The notes below the pieces were generated by a model, which saw only the letters and a list, made by a program, of their open reading frames with translations, made no database searches and was not told the origin of the DNA. From assembly GCF_000430705.1 (NCBI RefSeq), contig NZ_AUMN01000010.1, forward strand, positions 62,001-126,000: a stretch of 64,000 nucleotides of DNA, written 5' to 3'. Positions 25,159 through 32,609 of this stretch are shown here, one piece after another. Position 1 is the first letter of the stretch, and each line of letters starts with the position of its first letter. The position numbers and the translations under genes were made by a program. Source of the stretch: Arthrobacter castelli DSM 16402. GTDB taxonomy: Bacteria > Actinomycetota > Actinomycetes > Actinomycetales > Micrococcaceae.

Positions 25159-25887
25159 ATGCTGCCGGTCTCCGTGGTGATTCCCTGTCTCGATGATGCG
25201 GCGGCACTGCAGGTGTGCCTGCGCTCGCTGATGGAGCAGACCGTGGCCCCTGCAGAAATCATTGTGGTGGACAATGGCAGCCGGGACAACACTGTCCGCG
25301 TTGCCACCGGGTTTGGTGCTGTGGTGGTACATGAGCCGGCACCGGGAATTCCGGCCGCTGCCGCTGCTGGATACGACCGGGCGGACGGGGGCATTATTGC
25401 CCGGTGCGACACCGACTCTGTTCTGCCTGCCAACTGGATCGAGCAGATCACCGCGGTTTTCGACGACGACCCCGCCCTGGCGGGGTTGACCGGTCCGGGA
25501 CAGTTCTATGGCGTTGGCCCATGGAGAGGCGGGGCGCTGAATGTGCTGTATATGTATGGCTACTTCCTGGCGGTAGGCTTTTCGCTGGCCAGTGTGCCCT
25601 TGTTCGGCTCCAACTTCGCCATGCGCCGCAGCTGTTGGGAAGCAGTGCGGGACGAGGTCCACCGTCACGACCAGTTGATGCACGACGATATATGTTTGAG
25701 CATGCATGTCGGCTTGCGGTTCCGCATCCGCTTCTGCCGTTCGTTGCAGGTGGGGATATCGCCGCGTGCAGTGGCGGACAGCAGGAATGTGCGCCTGCGT
25801 TTCCGCCGGGCTTTTCATACATTGGGGTCGCACGGCCGCGCCAACCTGCCGTGGAACCGCTGGCGGCGCCGGTCCCAGCAATCCTGA
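25159..25887 (+). CDS. Glycosyltransferase family 2
   Basis: A 242-residue GT-A fold enzyme. PVSVVIPCLDDAAALQVCL opens the nucleotide-sugar domain. IIVVDNGSRDNT follows, the DxD-like metal motif is ARCDTDSVLP (about 92-101), and the acceptor-side HDQLMHDDICLS includes the ED/DD catalytic region. No transmembrane anchor is clear apart from a hydrophobic stretch near 150-170. It is convergent with crtEb (22 bases apart). Glycosylation of a C50 carotenoid or another lipid is possible from the neighbourhood but unproven. The start has a GAGG box, and TAAAGT lies 7 bases before the ATG. Confidence 0.88.
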   Translation: MLPVSVVIPCLDDAAALQVCLRSLMEQTVAPAEIIVVDNGSRDNTVRVATGFGAVVVHEPAPGIPAAAAAGYDRADGGIIARCDTDSVLPANWIEQITAVFDDDPALAGLTGPGQFYGVGPWRGGALNVLYMYGYFLAVGFSLASVPLFGSNFAMRRSCWEAVRDEVHRHDQLMHDDICLSMHVGLRFRIRFCRSLQVGISPRAVADSRNVRLRFRRAFHTLGSHGRANLPWNRWRRRSQQS

Positions 25888-25909
25888 TCCCATCCTGCCG
25901 GCGTCCGGA

Positions 25910-26785
25910 TTACCGTTGGCTGGCATAGAAAATCAGCAGCATGGTGACGAGGAAACCGGTCACATAGTTCAGCCAGAGAAACCGTTGCCACCCGGTGTGC
26001 GCAGCGGCAGAACCTGAATCCGGCAACGAATGGAAGGGCCATACATTGGCCATATACGGCAGGGCCAGCACCGCACCGAGCGCACCGGGAAAACCAGCGG
26101 GAAGCATCAACAAACCGGCCAACGTGTAAGCTCCAAAGGACAACCGGACAGTTGTCGCCGCGCCGAGTACGGTTCCCACCGAACCCACGTTGCCGCTGCG
26201 GTCCGAAATGATGTCCTGCACGGAGCCGAAGGCGTGACTGGCCGTTCCCCAGAGGAAGAACGCGGCCAGGATGGACCACAGGACAGGTGTGAAACTGGCT
26301 TCAGCAAGAGCCAGTCCGAACAGCGCGGGGCTGACAAAGTGGAAGCTCGAGGTCAGCGAGTCCACGAACGGCCGCTCTTTGAACCTCAGCCCGGGAGCGC
26401 TGTAGGCAACCACTGCGAAGATGCTCGCGGCAAGCACCAGGGACGAAACCACCGTCCCGGCAAGGATCAGGTAGAGCAGGAACGGAACGTTGGTCACGAA
26501 GACGGCGGCCAGCGTGGTGCGGTGCATCGGCCTGGCCAGCACAGCCCCTTCCGTCCCGCCCTTCCTCGGATTGAGGACATCGCTTTCATAGTCGAACACG
26601 TCGTTGATTCCGTACATTGCAAGGTTGTATGGAATCAGGAAGTACAGCGTGCCCAGGATGAACCGCAGGTCGATGTCCCCCGTGGCCAGCAGGTACGCGG
26701 CACCGAACGGGAACGCCGTATTGACCCAGGACACCGGCCGCGAGGCGATGAACAGGTTGCGCAGCACGCTGGCCGCCTTACCCAT
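25910..26785 (-). CDS. crtEb: UbiA-type prenyltransferase, probable lycopene elongase CrtEb
   Basis: A 291-residue membrane prenyltransferase with about 8 helices. The first Asp-rich motif is MYGINDVFDYESD (NDxxDxxxD) at about residues 57-69, and the second is VQDIISDRSGN at about 195-205. In actinobacterial crt clusters this enzyme adds C5 units to both ends of lycopene to make the C50 precursor. The ATG overlaps the crtYf end by 8 bases. It is the last gene of the crtE-B-I-Ye-Yf-Eb operon. An in-frame upstream extension of 21 Cys/Arg-rich residues lies wholly inside crtYf and is rejected. Confidence 0.93.
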   Translation of the reverse strand: MGKAASVLRNLFIASRPVSWVNTAFPFGAAYLLATGDIDLRFILGTLYFLIPYNLAMYGINDVFDYESDVLNPRKGGTEGAVLARPMHRTTLAAVFVTNVPFLLYLILAGTVVSSLVLAASIFAVVAYSAPGLRFKERPFVDSLTSSFHFVSPALFGLALAEASFTPVLWSILAAFFLWGTASHAFGSVQDIISDRSGNVGSVGTVLGAATTVRLSFGAYTLAGLLMLPAGFPGALGAVLALPYMANVWPFHSLPDSGSAAAHTGWQRFLWLNYVTGFLVTMLLIFYASQR

Positions 26786-27101
26786 GCCGGTCCCGCTTTC
26801 CACCCGGAAGCAGTTGCCACAGCGCCGGCAACAGCAGCGCTGCGGCAATAACGTAGGCGAAGTCCTCCACCGGTGCCGCTCCTATTGTTAATCCGGAAGT
26901 TTGGGAGCCATGGTATTCAAACAGTCCGGCGGCAATCATCAGGTTGTCGAAGACGGCCGTCAGCACGCACAGCACCGCCGCTGTCAGCGCAACGGCAGCA
27001 TAACGACGACGGCGGCCACCCGGCGTCGTGCGTAAGGCAGCGATGAGGGCAACTGCTGCCGCGACCAGCAGGAAACATAAGTTGAGCAGCCAGTAGGTCA
27101 T
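26778..27101 (-). CDS. crtYf: C50 carotenoid epsilon/beta-cyclase subunit CrtYf/CrtYd
   Basis: A 107-residue protein with three hydrophobic helices, the length of the small heterodimeric lycopene-cyclase subunits. The signature GLTIGAAPVEDFAYVI (about 70-85), with Pro-Val-Glu-Asp, is conserved in CrtYd/CrtYf. It cyclises the C50 chain ends together with the CrtYe subunit encoded just upstream (4-base overlap). Whether the ring formed is epsilon, beta or gamma cannot be decided from the sequence. Confidence 0.92.
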   Translation of the reverse strand: MTYWLLNLCFLLVAAAVALIAALRTTPGGRRRRYAAVALTAAVLCVLTAVFDNLMIAAGLFEYHGSQTSGLTIGAAPVEDFAYVIAAALLLPALWQLLPGGKRDRHG

Positions 27102-27457
27102 GAAACGGCATTTCCCTCTGTGGATGCATCAGCTGGGAGGAACGTTCCGGTGCGCAGCCGCCGGTCCATCAACTGGTACACGTTCATCGTCAGGTAGCTC
27201 AGGAAGCCGAGGAAAAACAGTTCCTCCACCGGCAATTCGGGGGCGACCAGCAGCCCAGTCATGTACTGGGTGTCGCCGCGCGAGAAGATTCCCAGCGAGA
27301 TGCCCATCAGGTCCCAGGCGGTGAAGAACACCAGCCCCGTCAGCGTCACCACCGACGCCCGGACGGGGTCAGCCCGGAAGAACAACGACAGGCGGTAGTC
27401 CAGGATCACCATTCCGGCCAGCGAGAACAGCAAAACCGCCAGGTACGCCACGCTCAT
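27098..27457 (-). CDS. crtYe: C50 carotenoid cyclase subunit CrtYe/CrtYc
   Basis: A 119-residue protein with three hydrophobic helices and the motif LLVAPELPVEELFFLGFLSY (about 69-88), where Pro-Val-Glu-Glu-Leu marks CrtYc/CrtYe subunits. It pairs with the CrtYf subunit. Both ends overlap neighbours by 4 bases (ATGA type), so it is tightly coupled within the operon. Confidence 0.92.
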   Translation of the reverse strand: MSVAYLAVLLFSLAGMVILDYRLSLFFRADPVRASVVTLTGLVFFTAWDLMGISLGIFSRGDTQYMTGLLVAPELPVEELFFLGFLSYLTMNVYQLMDRRLRTGTFLPADASTEGNAVS

Positions 27458-29097
27458 CCGGGCAGGTCCGCCTTTCGTCCAGGTTCCGGTGCCCGTTCCA
27501 GGGGTTCCGGCAGTGGCGTGCCGGTGGTATCACCGTTCAGCCGTTTCAGCAGATTCTCCGCGCTGATCAGGCACATTGGCAGCCCGACGCCGGGAACCGT
27601 TGATCCTCCGCAATAGTACAAGTTGTCCACCTTGCGGCTTTGATTCCGTCCACGAAGGAAGGCGCTCTGCTTCAGGATGTGCGCCGGCCCCAAGGCGGTT
27701 CCCTTCCAGGAGTTGAAGTCGTGGGCGAAGTCGGCCGGACCGACCGTCCTGCGCACCGTGATGCGTTGCGGCAGATCGTCGACGCCGGACCAGGCGCCAA
27801 GCTGGTCGATCACCGCGTCGGCAATATTTTCCAAACGTTCATCGCCGCCACCATCGACGCCCCCTGATCCCAGAGCAGGATCAGCGGGCAGCGGAACGAG
27901 GACAAACACGTTTTCGTGCCCGGGTGGCGCCGCGTCCGCGTCGGTGGCGCTCGGTTTACAAACATAGACCGACGGCGGCTCGGGGACTGTGGGCGTCTTG
28001 CCGAAGATCGCCTCGAAGTTCGCTTTCCAATCCGCTGAGAACAGCAGGTTATGGTGCAGCAGCCCGGGCAACTGGCCACGCACGCCGAGCATAATGAGCA
28101 AGGCACCGGGCCCGGCCACCCGATTGTTCCAGTAGCGGGCGGGGTAGCTTTGCAGCCGTCGTGGCAGCAGGGCGGTCTCGGTGTGGTGCAGATCGGCCGC
28201 GGAGACCACGATGTCGGCATCCAGTTCCGCGGTCCTGCCCCCGCCGTCGCGGTAGCGTACGCCGGTGGCCGTGCTGCCTCGCGCGCCCTGGCCCGACCCT
28301 CGGCCCGGGTTGGTTAGAATGGCGCTGACCTCGGTGTCGTAAATGAACCTGGCGCCGTTTTCCGCAGCCAGTTTCTTCAGCGCCTCAACGAAGCGGACGA
28401 AACCGCCTCGCGGATAAAGCACGGCATCGTCCAGGTCGAAATGGCTCATCAGGTGATACATGCTGGGCGCCATCGAGGGTGCGGAGCCGAGGAAGACCGC
28501 AGGGTAACCCAGGATCTTCTGCAGCCGGTCATCCTTCACATAGCGGGCGGCGAACTTGTCCAGCGGCTGCAGCAGCAGGCGCGCGAGGCGTGGCAAGTTC
28601 TTCGCGACTTCCGCCGTGGCCAGGGCGCGGAACGAGGAGAAGGTGTTGTACAGGAAGTACTTCATCGCCAATCGGTACGTCTCAGCTGCCGAATCCAAGT
28701 ACGCAGCCAGTCTGTTCCCTGCGCCTGTCTCCAGGGACTCGAAAACTTCCCTATTCGATGCTCTGCCGTGATAGAGGTCCACCGGCTGAGCGTGGTTCTC
28801 GAAATAGACGCGGTACGCCGGATCGAGGACGCTCAGATCCAACTGCGCTTCGGCTGAGGTGCCCATTAGCCGGAAAAAATGGTCGAAGACTTCCGGCATC
28901 AGGTACCAGGACGGTCCGGTATCGAAGCGGAAGCCGTCGGATTCCCAACAACCTGCCCTGCCGCCGTCGTTGGAGTTTTTCTCCACCACCGTGACGTCAT
29001 ATCCGGAGCGGGAGAGCAATGCTGCACTCGCCAGCCCCGCCACTCCTGCTCCGATGATTACCGCGTGCTGACGCGGTCCGGCGCTTGGAGCGCTCAT
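27454..29097 (-). CDS. crtI: Phytoene desaturase
   Basis: A 547-residue FAD enzyme. The N-terminal AVIIGAGVAGLASAALLSRSG (about 11-31) is the dinucleotide-binding fold. RFDTGPSWYLMPEVF follows at about residue 55, and the C-terminal carotenoid-desaturase signature YYCGGSTVPGVGLPMCLISA is complete. It converts phytoene to lycopene through successive desaturations at the membrane. A Gly/Ser/Arg-rich insertion lies near 270. It overlaps crtB by 4 bases and crtYe by 4 bases. Confidence 0.96.
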   Translation of the reverse strand: MSAPSAGPRQHAVIIGAGVAGLASAALLSRSGYDVTVVEKNSNDGGRAGCWESDGFRFDTGPSWYLMPEVFDHFFRLMGTSAEAQLDLSVLDPAYRVYFENHAQPVDLYHGRASNREVFESLETGAGNRLAAYLDSAAETYRLAMKYFLYNTFSSFRALATAEVAKNLPRLARLLLQPLDKFAARYVKDDRLQKILGYPAVFLGSAPSMAPSMYHLMSHFDLDDAVLYPRGGFVRFVEALKKLAAENGARFIYDTEVSAILTNPGRGSGQGARGSTATGVRYRDGGGRTAELDADIVVSAADLHHTETALLPRRLQSYPARYWNNRVAGPGALLIMLGVRGQLPGLLHHNLLFSADWKANFEAIFGKTPTVPEPPSVYVCKPSATDADAAPPGHENVFVLVPLPADPALGSGGVDGGGDERLENIADAVIDQLGAWSGVDDLPQRITVRRTVGPADFAHDFNSWKGTALGPAHILKQSAFLRGRNQSRKVDNLYYCGGSTVPGVGLPMCLISAENLLKRLNGDTTGTPLPEPLERAPEPGRKADLPG

Positions 29098-29999
29098 GCC
29101 GGTTGCCGTTCGGCACGCCGCAGCAACCCCGTTTGCCGGTAACAGGTGACCGCTGCAAGCCTGGCCTTCGTATGGTTGGGCACGCGGATTCGTCTCTCCG
29201 CCAGCTCCGCGACCGGTGCCCGTTCGAGACGTGCGGCCAATTCCGCGAACAGCGCGTGAGCCACGGCGACGGCGTTGCGGCTGCTGGACGGCAGCATCCC
29301 GATGGTGGATCCGGCCACGGCCAGGTCCGCAGCGATGTCGGCAAGGACTTCTTCTTTCGCCGCCTCGTTGAGCCGTTCAAGGCTCAGGCCCGGAATATAT
29401 TGACGCCCGAGCGCCTCCCCGTCCTGAGCCAAATCGCGCAGGAAATTGACCTTTTGGAAGGCAGCGCCCAAACGGCGGGCGCCCTCCGTCAACAGTCTCC
29501 GGTCGTCAATGCTGACGGAGTGACCCAGCAAGAATGCCTGCAGGCACATCAGCCCGACCACCTCGGCCGAACCATAGATATACTCGTCCAGGCTCTGCCC
29601 GGAGTGGGCCTCCCGGGTCAGGTCGATCCGCATGGAGGCGAAAAATGGCCGGGTCAATTCGGTGGTGATGCCGACCCGCCGGGCAGTAAGCGCGAATGCG
29701 TGGATGACCAGATTAGCGCTGTAGCCACTAATCATGGCTGCTTCAGTGTCACGTTCAAACTCATCCAAACAAGCCCGCACCCTGGCTGCTTCCGCTCCGG
29801 AACCTGAGCCGGCGCCGTCGACAATTTCGTCCGCGATCCTGACCAGCGCGTAGATGTTCTGCACATCGCGGCGCACGGGCCTGGCCAGTAGCCGGCAGGC
29901 CAGGGTGAATGACGTCGAGTAGCGGTTCATCACCATTCGGGCGGTGGAATCGGCGACGCGGGCATACAGTCGTGCCTGAGGCGTTGTGCCAGTGTTCAT
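29094..29999 (-). CDS. crtB: Phytoene synthase
   Basis: A 301-residue squalene/phytoene synthase. It has the substrate-Mg motifs VRIADEIVDG (about 50-59) and FLRDLAQDGEALGRQYIP (about 184-201), and SFTLACRLLARPVRRDVQNIYA near the N-terminus. It condenses two geranylgeranyl diphosphates to phytoene. Its ATG overlaps the crtE stop as TGATG, so translation is coupled. Confidence 0.96.
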   Translation of the reverse strand: MNTGTTPQARLYARVADSTARMVMNRYSTSFTLACRLLARPVRRDVQNIYALVRIADEIVDGAGSGSGAEAARVRACLDEFERDTEAAMISGYSANLVIHAFALTARRVGITTELTRPFFASMRIDLTREAHSGQSLDEYIYGSAEVVGLMCLQAFLLGHSVSIDDRRLLTEGARRLGAAFQKVNFLRDLAQDGEALGRQYIPGLSLERLNEAAKEEVLADIAADLAVAGSTIGMLPSSSRNAVAVAHALFAELAARLERAPVAELAERRIRVPNHTKARLAAVTCYRQTGLLRRAERQPA

Positions 30000-31066
30000 C
30001 AGCTGCTCCGTCCCACACTCTGATCGACGATGGCGGACAGGTCCAGCGCGAGCGGTTCCGGCAGCGTTGCACTGGCGAGAACGTCACGGGCGGACTTGGC
30101 GCACTCTTCCGCTTGGGCTTCGACGTACTCGCGGGAGCCGCAGGTATCGAGCAGGTGGCGGACTTGATCCGCCTGATCGGCCGACAAAGTCCGCCGTCCC
30201 AGCAGAGCAGAGATCTGTTCCCATTCCTTAGTATTTGAGGCGTAGGACATCAGCAAAGTGTATTTCCCTTCCACAAGGTCGCCAATAGTGGACTTGCCGG
30301 TCACGACCCCATCACCGAACACCCCCAGCACATCGTCGACGAGCTGATAGGCAGTCCCCGCCAGTCGTCCGACGGTGCCAAGGCATTGCACGACGTCGTC
30401 GTCGGCCTCCGCAAGCAGGCCGCCGGCCATGAGTGGAGCCTCGAAGGAATAGACCGCGGTCTTCCACCGCGACATATTCATCACCTCCAGCGGAGAAGGG
30501 GCGGCTCCGGGGGTGGTGAAATCGACGTCCAGGACTTCTCCTCCAGCGGAAGCGAATACGGCCTCATCGAGCACCTCGAAAATCCTGTCCCGCACCCAGG
30601 AAGGCATAGCAGCACTGTTGGCGAGCCGGAATGTGCTGGTTAGTGCCAGGTCGCCCGCGATGATGGCGGCTGAGCTTCCGCGGTGCAGGGAATCCGCCTG
30701 GGTGAAACCCGCACTCAACGCCTGATTACGGTAGGTGCCGGCAATATTGGCCGCCCCGCGTCGCTCGACGTCATGGTCGATCACGTCGTCGTGAATGATC
30801 AGGGCCGTGTGCAGCATCTCGAATGCGGCCGCGATGGTGGCTGCGCCGGTGATATTGGTTCCGGCCAGTCCATCGAAGGCTGTCATCACCAACCGCGGAC
30901 GCAGGCGTTTGCCGCCGCGGGTGCTGTCTTCGAGGGCATGCCACAGGCGCTGGTAGGCAGGGCCCATCCGGCCGGCGCGTTGTTCAGCCGAAGCGAAGAA
31001 CTCGGTCAGTACGCTTTCCACGCGGTCCAACGCAGCGGCGTTAGGGGCGGAAACACCGAGAGTCAT
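29999..31066 (-). CDS. crtE: Geranylgeranyl diphosphate synthase
   Basis: A 355-residue trans-isoprenyl diphosphate synthase. The first Asp-rich motif is LIIHDDVIDHDVERRG (about 86-101), GGKRLRPRLVM precedes it, and the second Asp-rich motif is YQLVDDVLGVFGD. It supplies GGPP to CrtB and is the first gene of the crt operon. The ATG at 31066 is preferred: TAGAAT lies exactly 7 bases upstream (31079-31074) and there is no ribosome-binding site, which suggests a leaderless mRNA. An extra 17 residues from an upstream start would be read through the operator palindrome and are not family-like. Confidence 0.95.
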   Translation of the reverse strand: MTLGVSAPNAAALDRVESVLTEFFASAEQRAGRMGPAYQRLWHALEDSTRGGKRLRPRLVMTAFDGLAGTNITGAATIAAAFEMLHTALIIHDDVIDHDVERRGAANIAGTYRNQALSAGFTQADSLHRGSSAAIIAGDLALTSTFRLANSAAMPSWVRDRIFEVLDEAVFASAGGEVLDVDFTTPGAAPSPLEVMNMSRWKTAVYSFEAPLMAGGLLAEADDDVVQCLGTVGRLAGTAYQLVDDVLGVFGDGVVTGKSTIGDLVEGKYTLLMSYASNTKEWEQISALLGRRTLSADQADQVRHLLDTCGSREYVEAQAEECAKSARDVLASATLPEPLALDLSAIVDQSVGRSS

Positions 31067-31077
31067 GAGGATTATTC

Positions 31078-31108
31078 TACAGATACCTCGACTATGGAGA
31101 TATCTGTA
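31078..31108. promoter_or_regulatory. 31-bp operator palindrome between crtE and idi
   Basis: TACAGATACCTC-N7-GAGATATCTGTA, 12-bp arms with one mismatch. Its inner half-sites (TACCTC 31084-31089 and GAGATA 31097-31102) match the site at the MarR/MMPL promoter in sequence and spacing. They fall exactly 17 bases from the putative -10 boxes of idi (TAGACT, 31107-31112) and crtE (TAGAAT, 31079-31074, minus strand). Confidence 0.8.
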
Positions 31109-31119
31109 GACTGTCAATT

Positions 31120-31698
31120 ATGAAGACCGGTGTTCCAGAGACAACCCATGAACTGGTGGTATTGGCCGACGACGACGGAAATCCCATTGGAACAGCCGCG
31201 AAGTCTTCGGTGCATACGGACCAAACCTCGTTACACCTGGCCGTCTCGTGCTACGTGTTCGATGAGGACGGCAGGTTACTGGTCACCCGCCGGGCACTCG
31301 GCAAGAAGACCTGGCCTGGAGTATGGACGAATTCCTTTTGCGGCCATCCCCTTCCGGAAGAAGCAGCCGCCGACGCCGTGCACCGACGTGCCTTCGAAGA
31401 GTTGGGCATCAGCGTGCAGCAGTTGGAGCTGGTATTGCCGGATTTCCGTTATCGGGCCATCGACGCATCCGGAGTGGTGGAGAACGAGTTGTGCACTGTA
31501 TATACGGCGCAGACGACCAACGAACCGGTGGCCAACACAGACGAAGTTGCCGAATGGCGATGGGTCGACCCGGTGGGCTTTATCCGCGCCACGGAGGATG
31601 CTCCCTGGGCGTTCAGTCCATGGTCAGTGTGGCAACTGGAGCAGCTCAAGGAAGTCATCGGCTCCCCGTCTGGGAATGGATGGATTGGAACCCGTTAG
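31120..31698 (+). CDS. idi: Isopentenyl-diphosphate delta-isomerase, type 1
   Basis: A 192-residue Nudix-fold enzyme. It has the active-site Cys in NSFCGHP (about 68-74), the catalytic Glu in VENELCTVY (about 119-127), and the Nudix-like box PEEAAADAVHRRAFEELGI. It interconverts IPP and DMAPP, the C5 units that CrtE and CrtEb need. The ATG has no ribosome-binding site. TAGACT lies 7 bases upstream, so the transcript is probably leaderless and shares the palindromic operator with crtE. Confidence 0.95.
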   Translation: MKTGVPETTHELVVLADDDGNPIGTAAKSSVHTDQTSLHLAVSCYVFDEDGRLLVTRRALGKKTWPGVWTNSFCGHPLPEEAAADAVHRRAFEELGISVQQLELVLPDFRYRAIDASGVVENELCTVYTAQTTNEPVANTDEVAEWRWVDPVGFIRATEDAPWAFSPWSVWQLEQLKEVIGSPSGNGWIGTR

Positions 31699-31745
31699 CG
31701 CAAGCAGCACAACCCGTGCACCGGGTATACAGATCATGGAGAAGA

Positions 31746-32606
31746 ATGAACGCATACGCAGCACCCGCAGGTGGATCGGTCACGGCCAGTGGCAAACCCA
31801 TGGACAGGGTGCGCCAACTTGTCGTTTCCGTCAGCCTGCTGGTCTGCATCATAGGTTCGATGATTGGCGTTGGCGTATTCGGCGGAACGCCCATAGCGCA
31901 GGCGGCCGGCGGAGCGTTGAGTTCCAGCGCGACCTTGCTTGCCCCGGCAAGCCCGGCGTTCAATATTTGGACGGTGATCTACGCCGGGCTGGTGGCGTAC
32001 GCCGTCTGGCAGTGGCTGCCGGCGCAGCGCCGCAGGGCGCGGCATCGCTCGCTGGGATGGCTGGTTGCCGCGTCCATGCTGCTGAATGCGGGATGGATTC
32101 TCTCCATCCAAGCCGGTTGGCTCAATTTCAGCGTGCTGGTGATCGCCGTTCTGCTGGGGGTGCTGGCGATGGTTTTCACACGGTATGTGCGGCGTCCTGC
32201 TGACGGGTGGATGGACCGGCTCGTTGTCGACGGCACGCTCGGTTTGTACCTCGGCTGGGTCTGCGTGGCGGTATGCGCCAACATCGCAGCGGCGCTCTCC
32301 GCCGCCGGATTCACCGGGTTCGGGATTCCGGCCGGGGTATGGGCCTCGAGTGTGCTCGCCGTCGTGGCAGTTGTCGGCGGGGGACTGGCGGCAGCCGGCC
32401 GGGGCCGGTGGGCGGTGGCAGCCGCCATCGTCTGGGGGCTGGGCTGGATGGCCGCGGCGCGGGTCACCGGAGAACTCGAATCGACGACGACGGCCGTGGC
32501 TGCAGGTGTTGCGGCAGGTGTAGTACTGGGCGCCACCGTCGTCGTCCGCCTGTCCAGCGCCACAAGACGGGAACGCATGACCACCAACAGCGAAAGTGCA
32601 GGTTGA
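31746..32606 (+). CDS. TspO/MBR-like membrane protein (tryptophan-rich sensory protein family)
   Basis: A 286-residue protein with about 8 hydrophobic helices. The N-terminal half has the TspO-like stretch SPAFNIWTVIYAGLVAYAVWQW (about 70-91), then LLNAGWILSIQAGWLNFSV. TspO proteins bind porphyrins and are linked to light and oxygen control of pigments; the role here is inferred from that and from position. The start has GGAG 4 bases upstream, 47 bases after idi, so idi-tspO-32610 may form one operon under the crt operator. It is longer than the minimal 160-residue TspO, with three extra C-terminal helices. Confidence 0.8.
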   Translation: MNAYAAPAGGSVTASGKPMDRVRQLVVSVSLLVCIIGSMIGVGVFGGTPIAQAAGGALSSSATLLAPASPAFNIWTVIYAGLVAYAVWQWLPAQRRRARHRSLGWLVAASMLLNAGWILSIQAGWLNFSVLVIAVLLGVLAMVFTRYVRRPADGWMDRLVVDGTLGLYLGWVCVAVCANIAAALSAAGFTGFGIPAGVWASSVLAVVAVVGGGLAAAGRGRWAVAAAIVWGLGWMAAARVTGELESTTTAVAAGVAAGVVLGATVVVRLSSATRRERMTTNSESAG

Positions 32607-32609
32607 ACG

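Noticed and set aside
30999-31117. Longer crtE reading frame starting upstream of 31066
   Set aside because: It would translate the operator palindrome and the -10 box; the extra residues do not look like the family and no ribosome-binding site is present.
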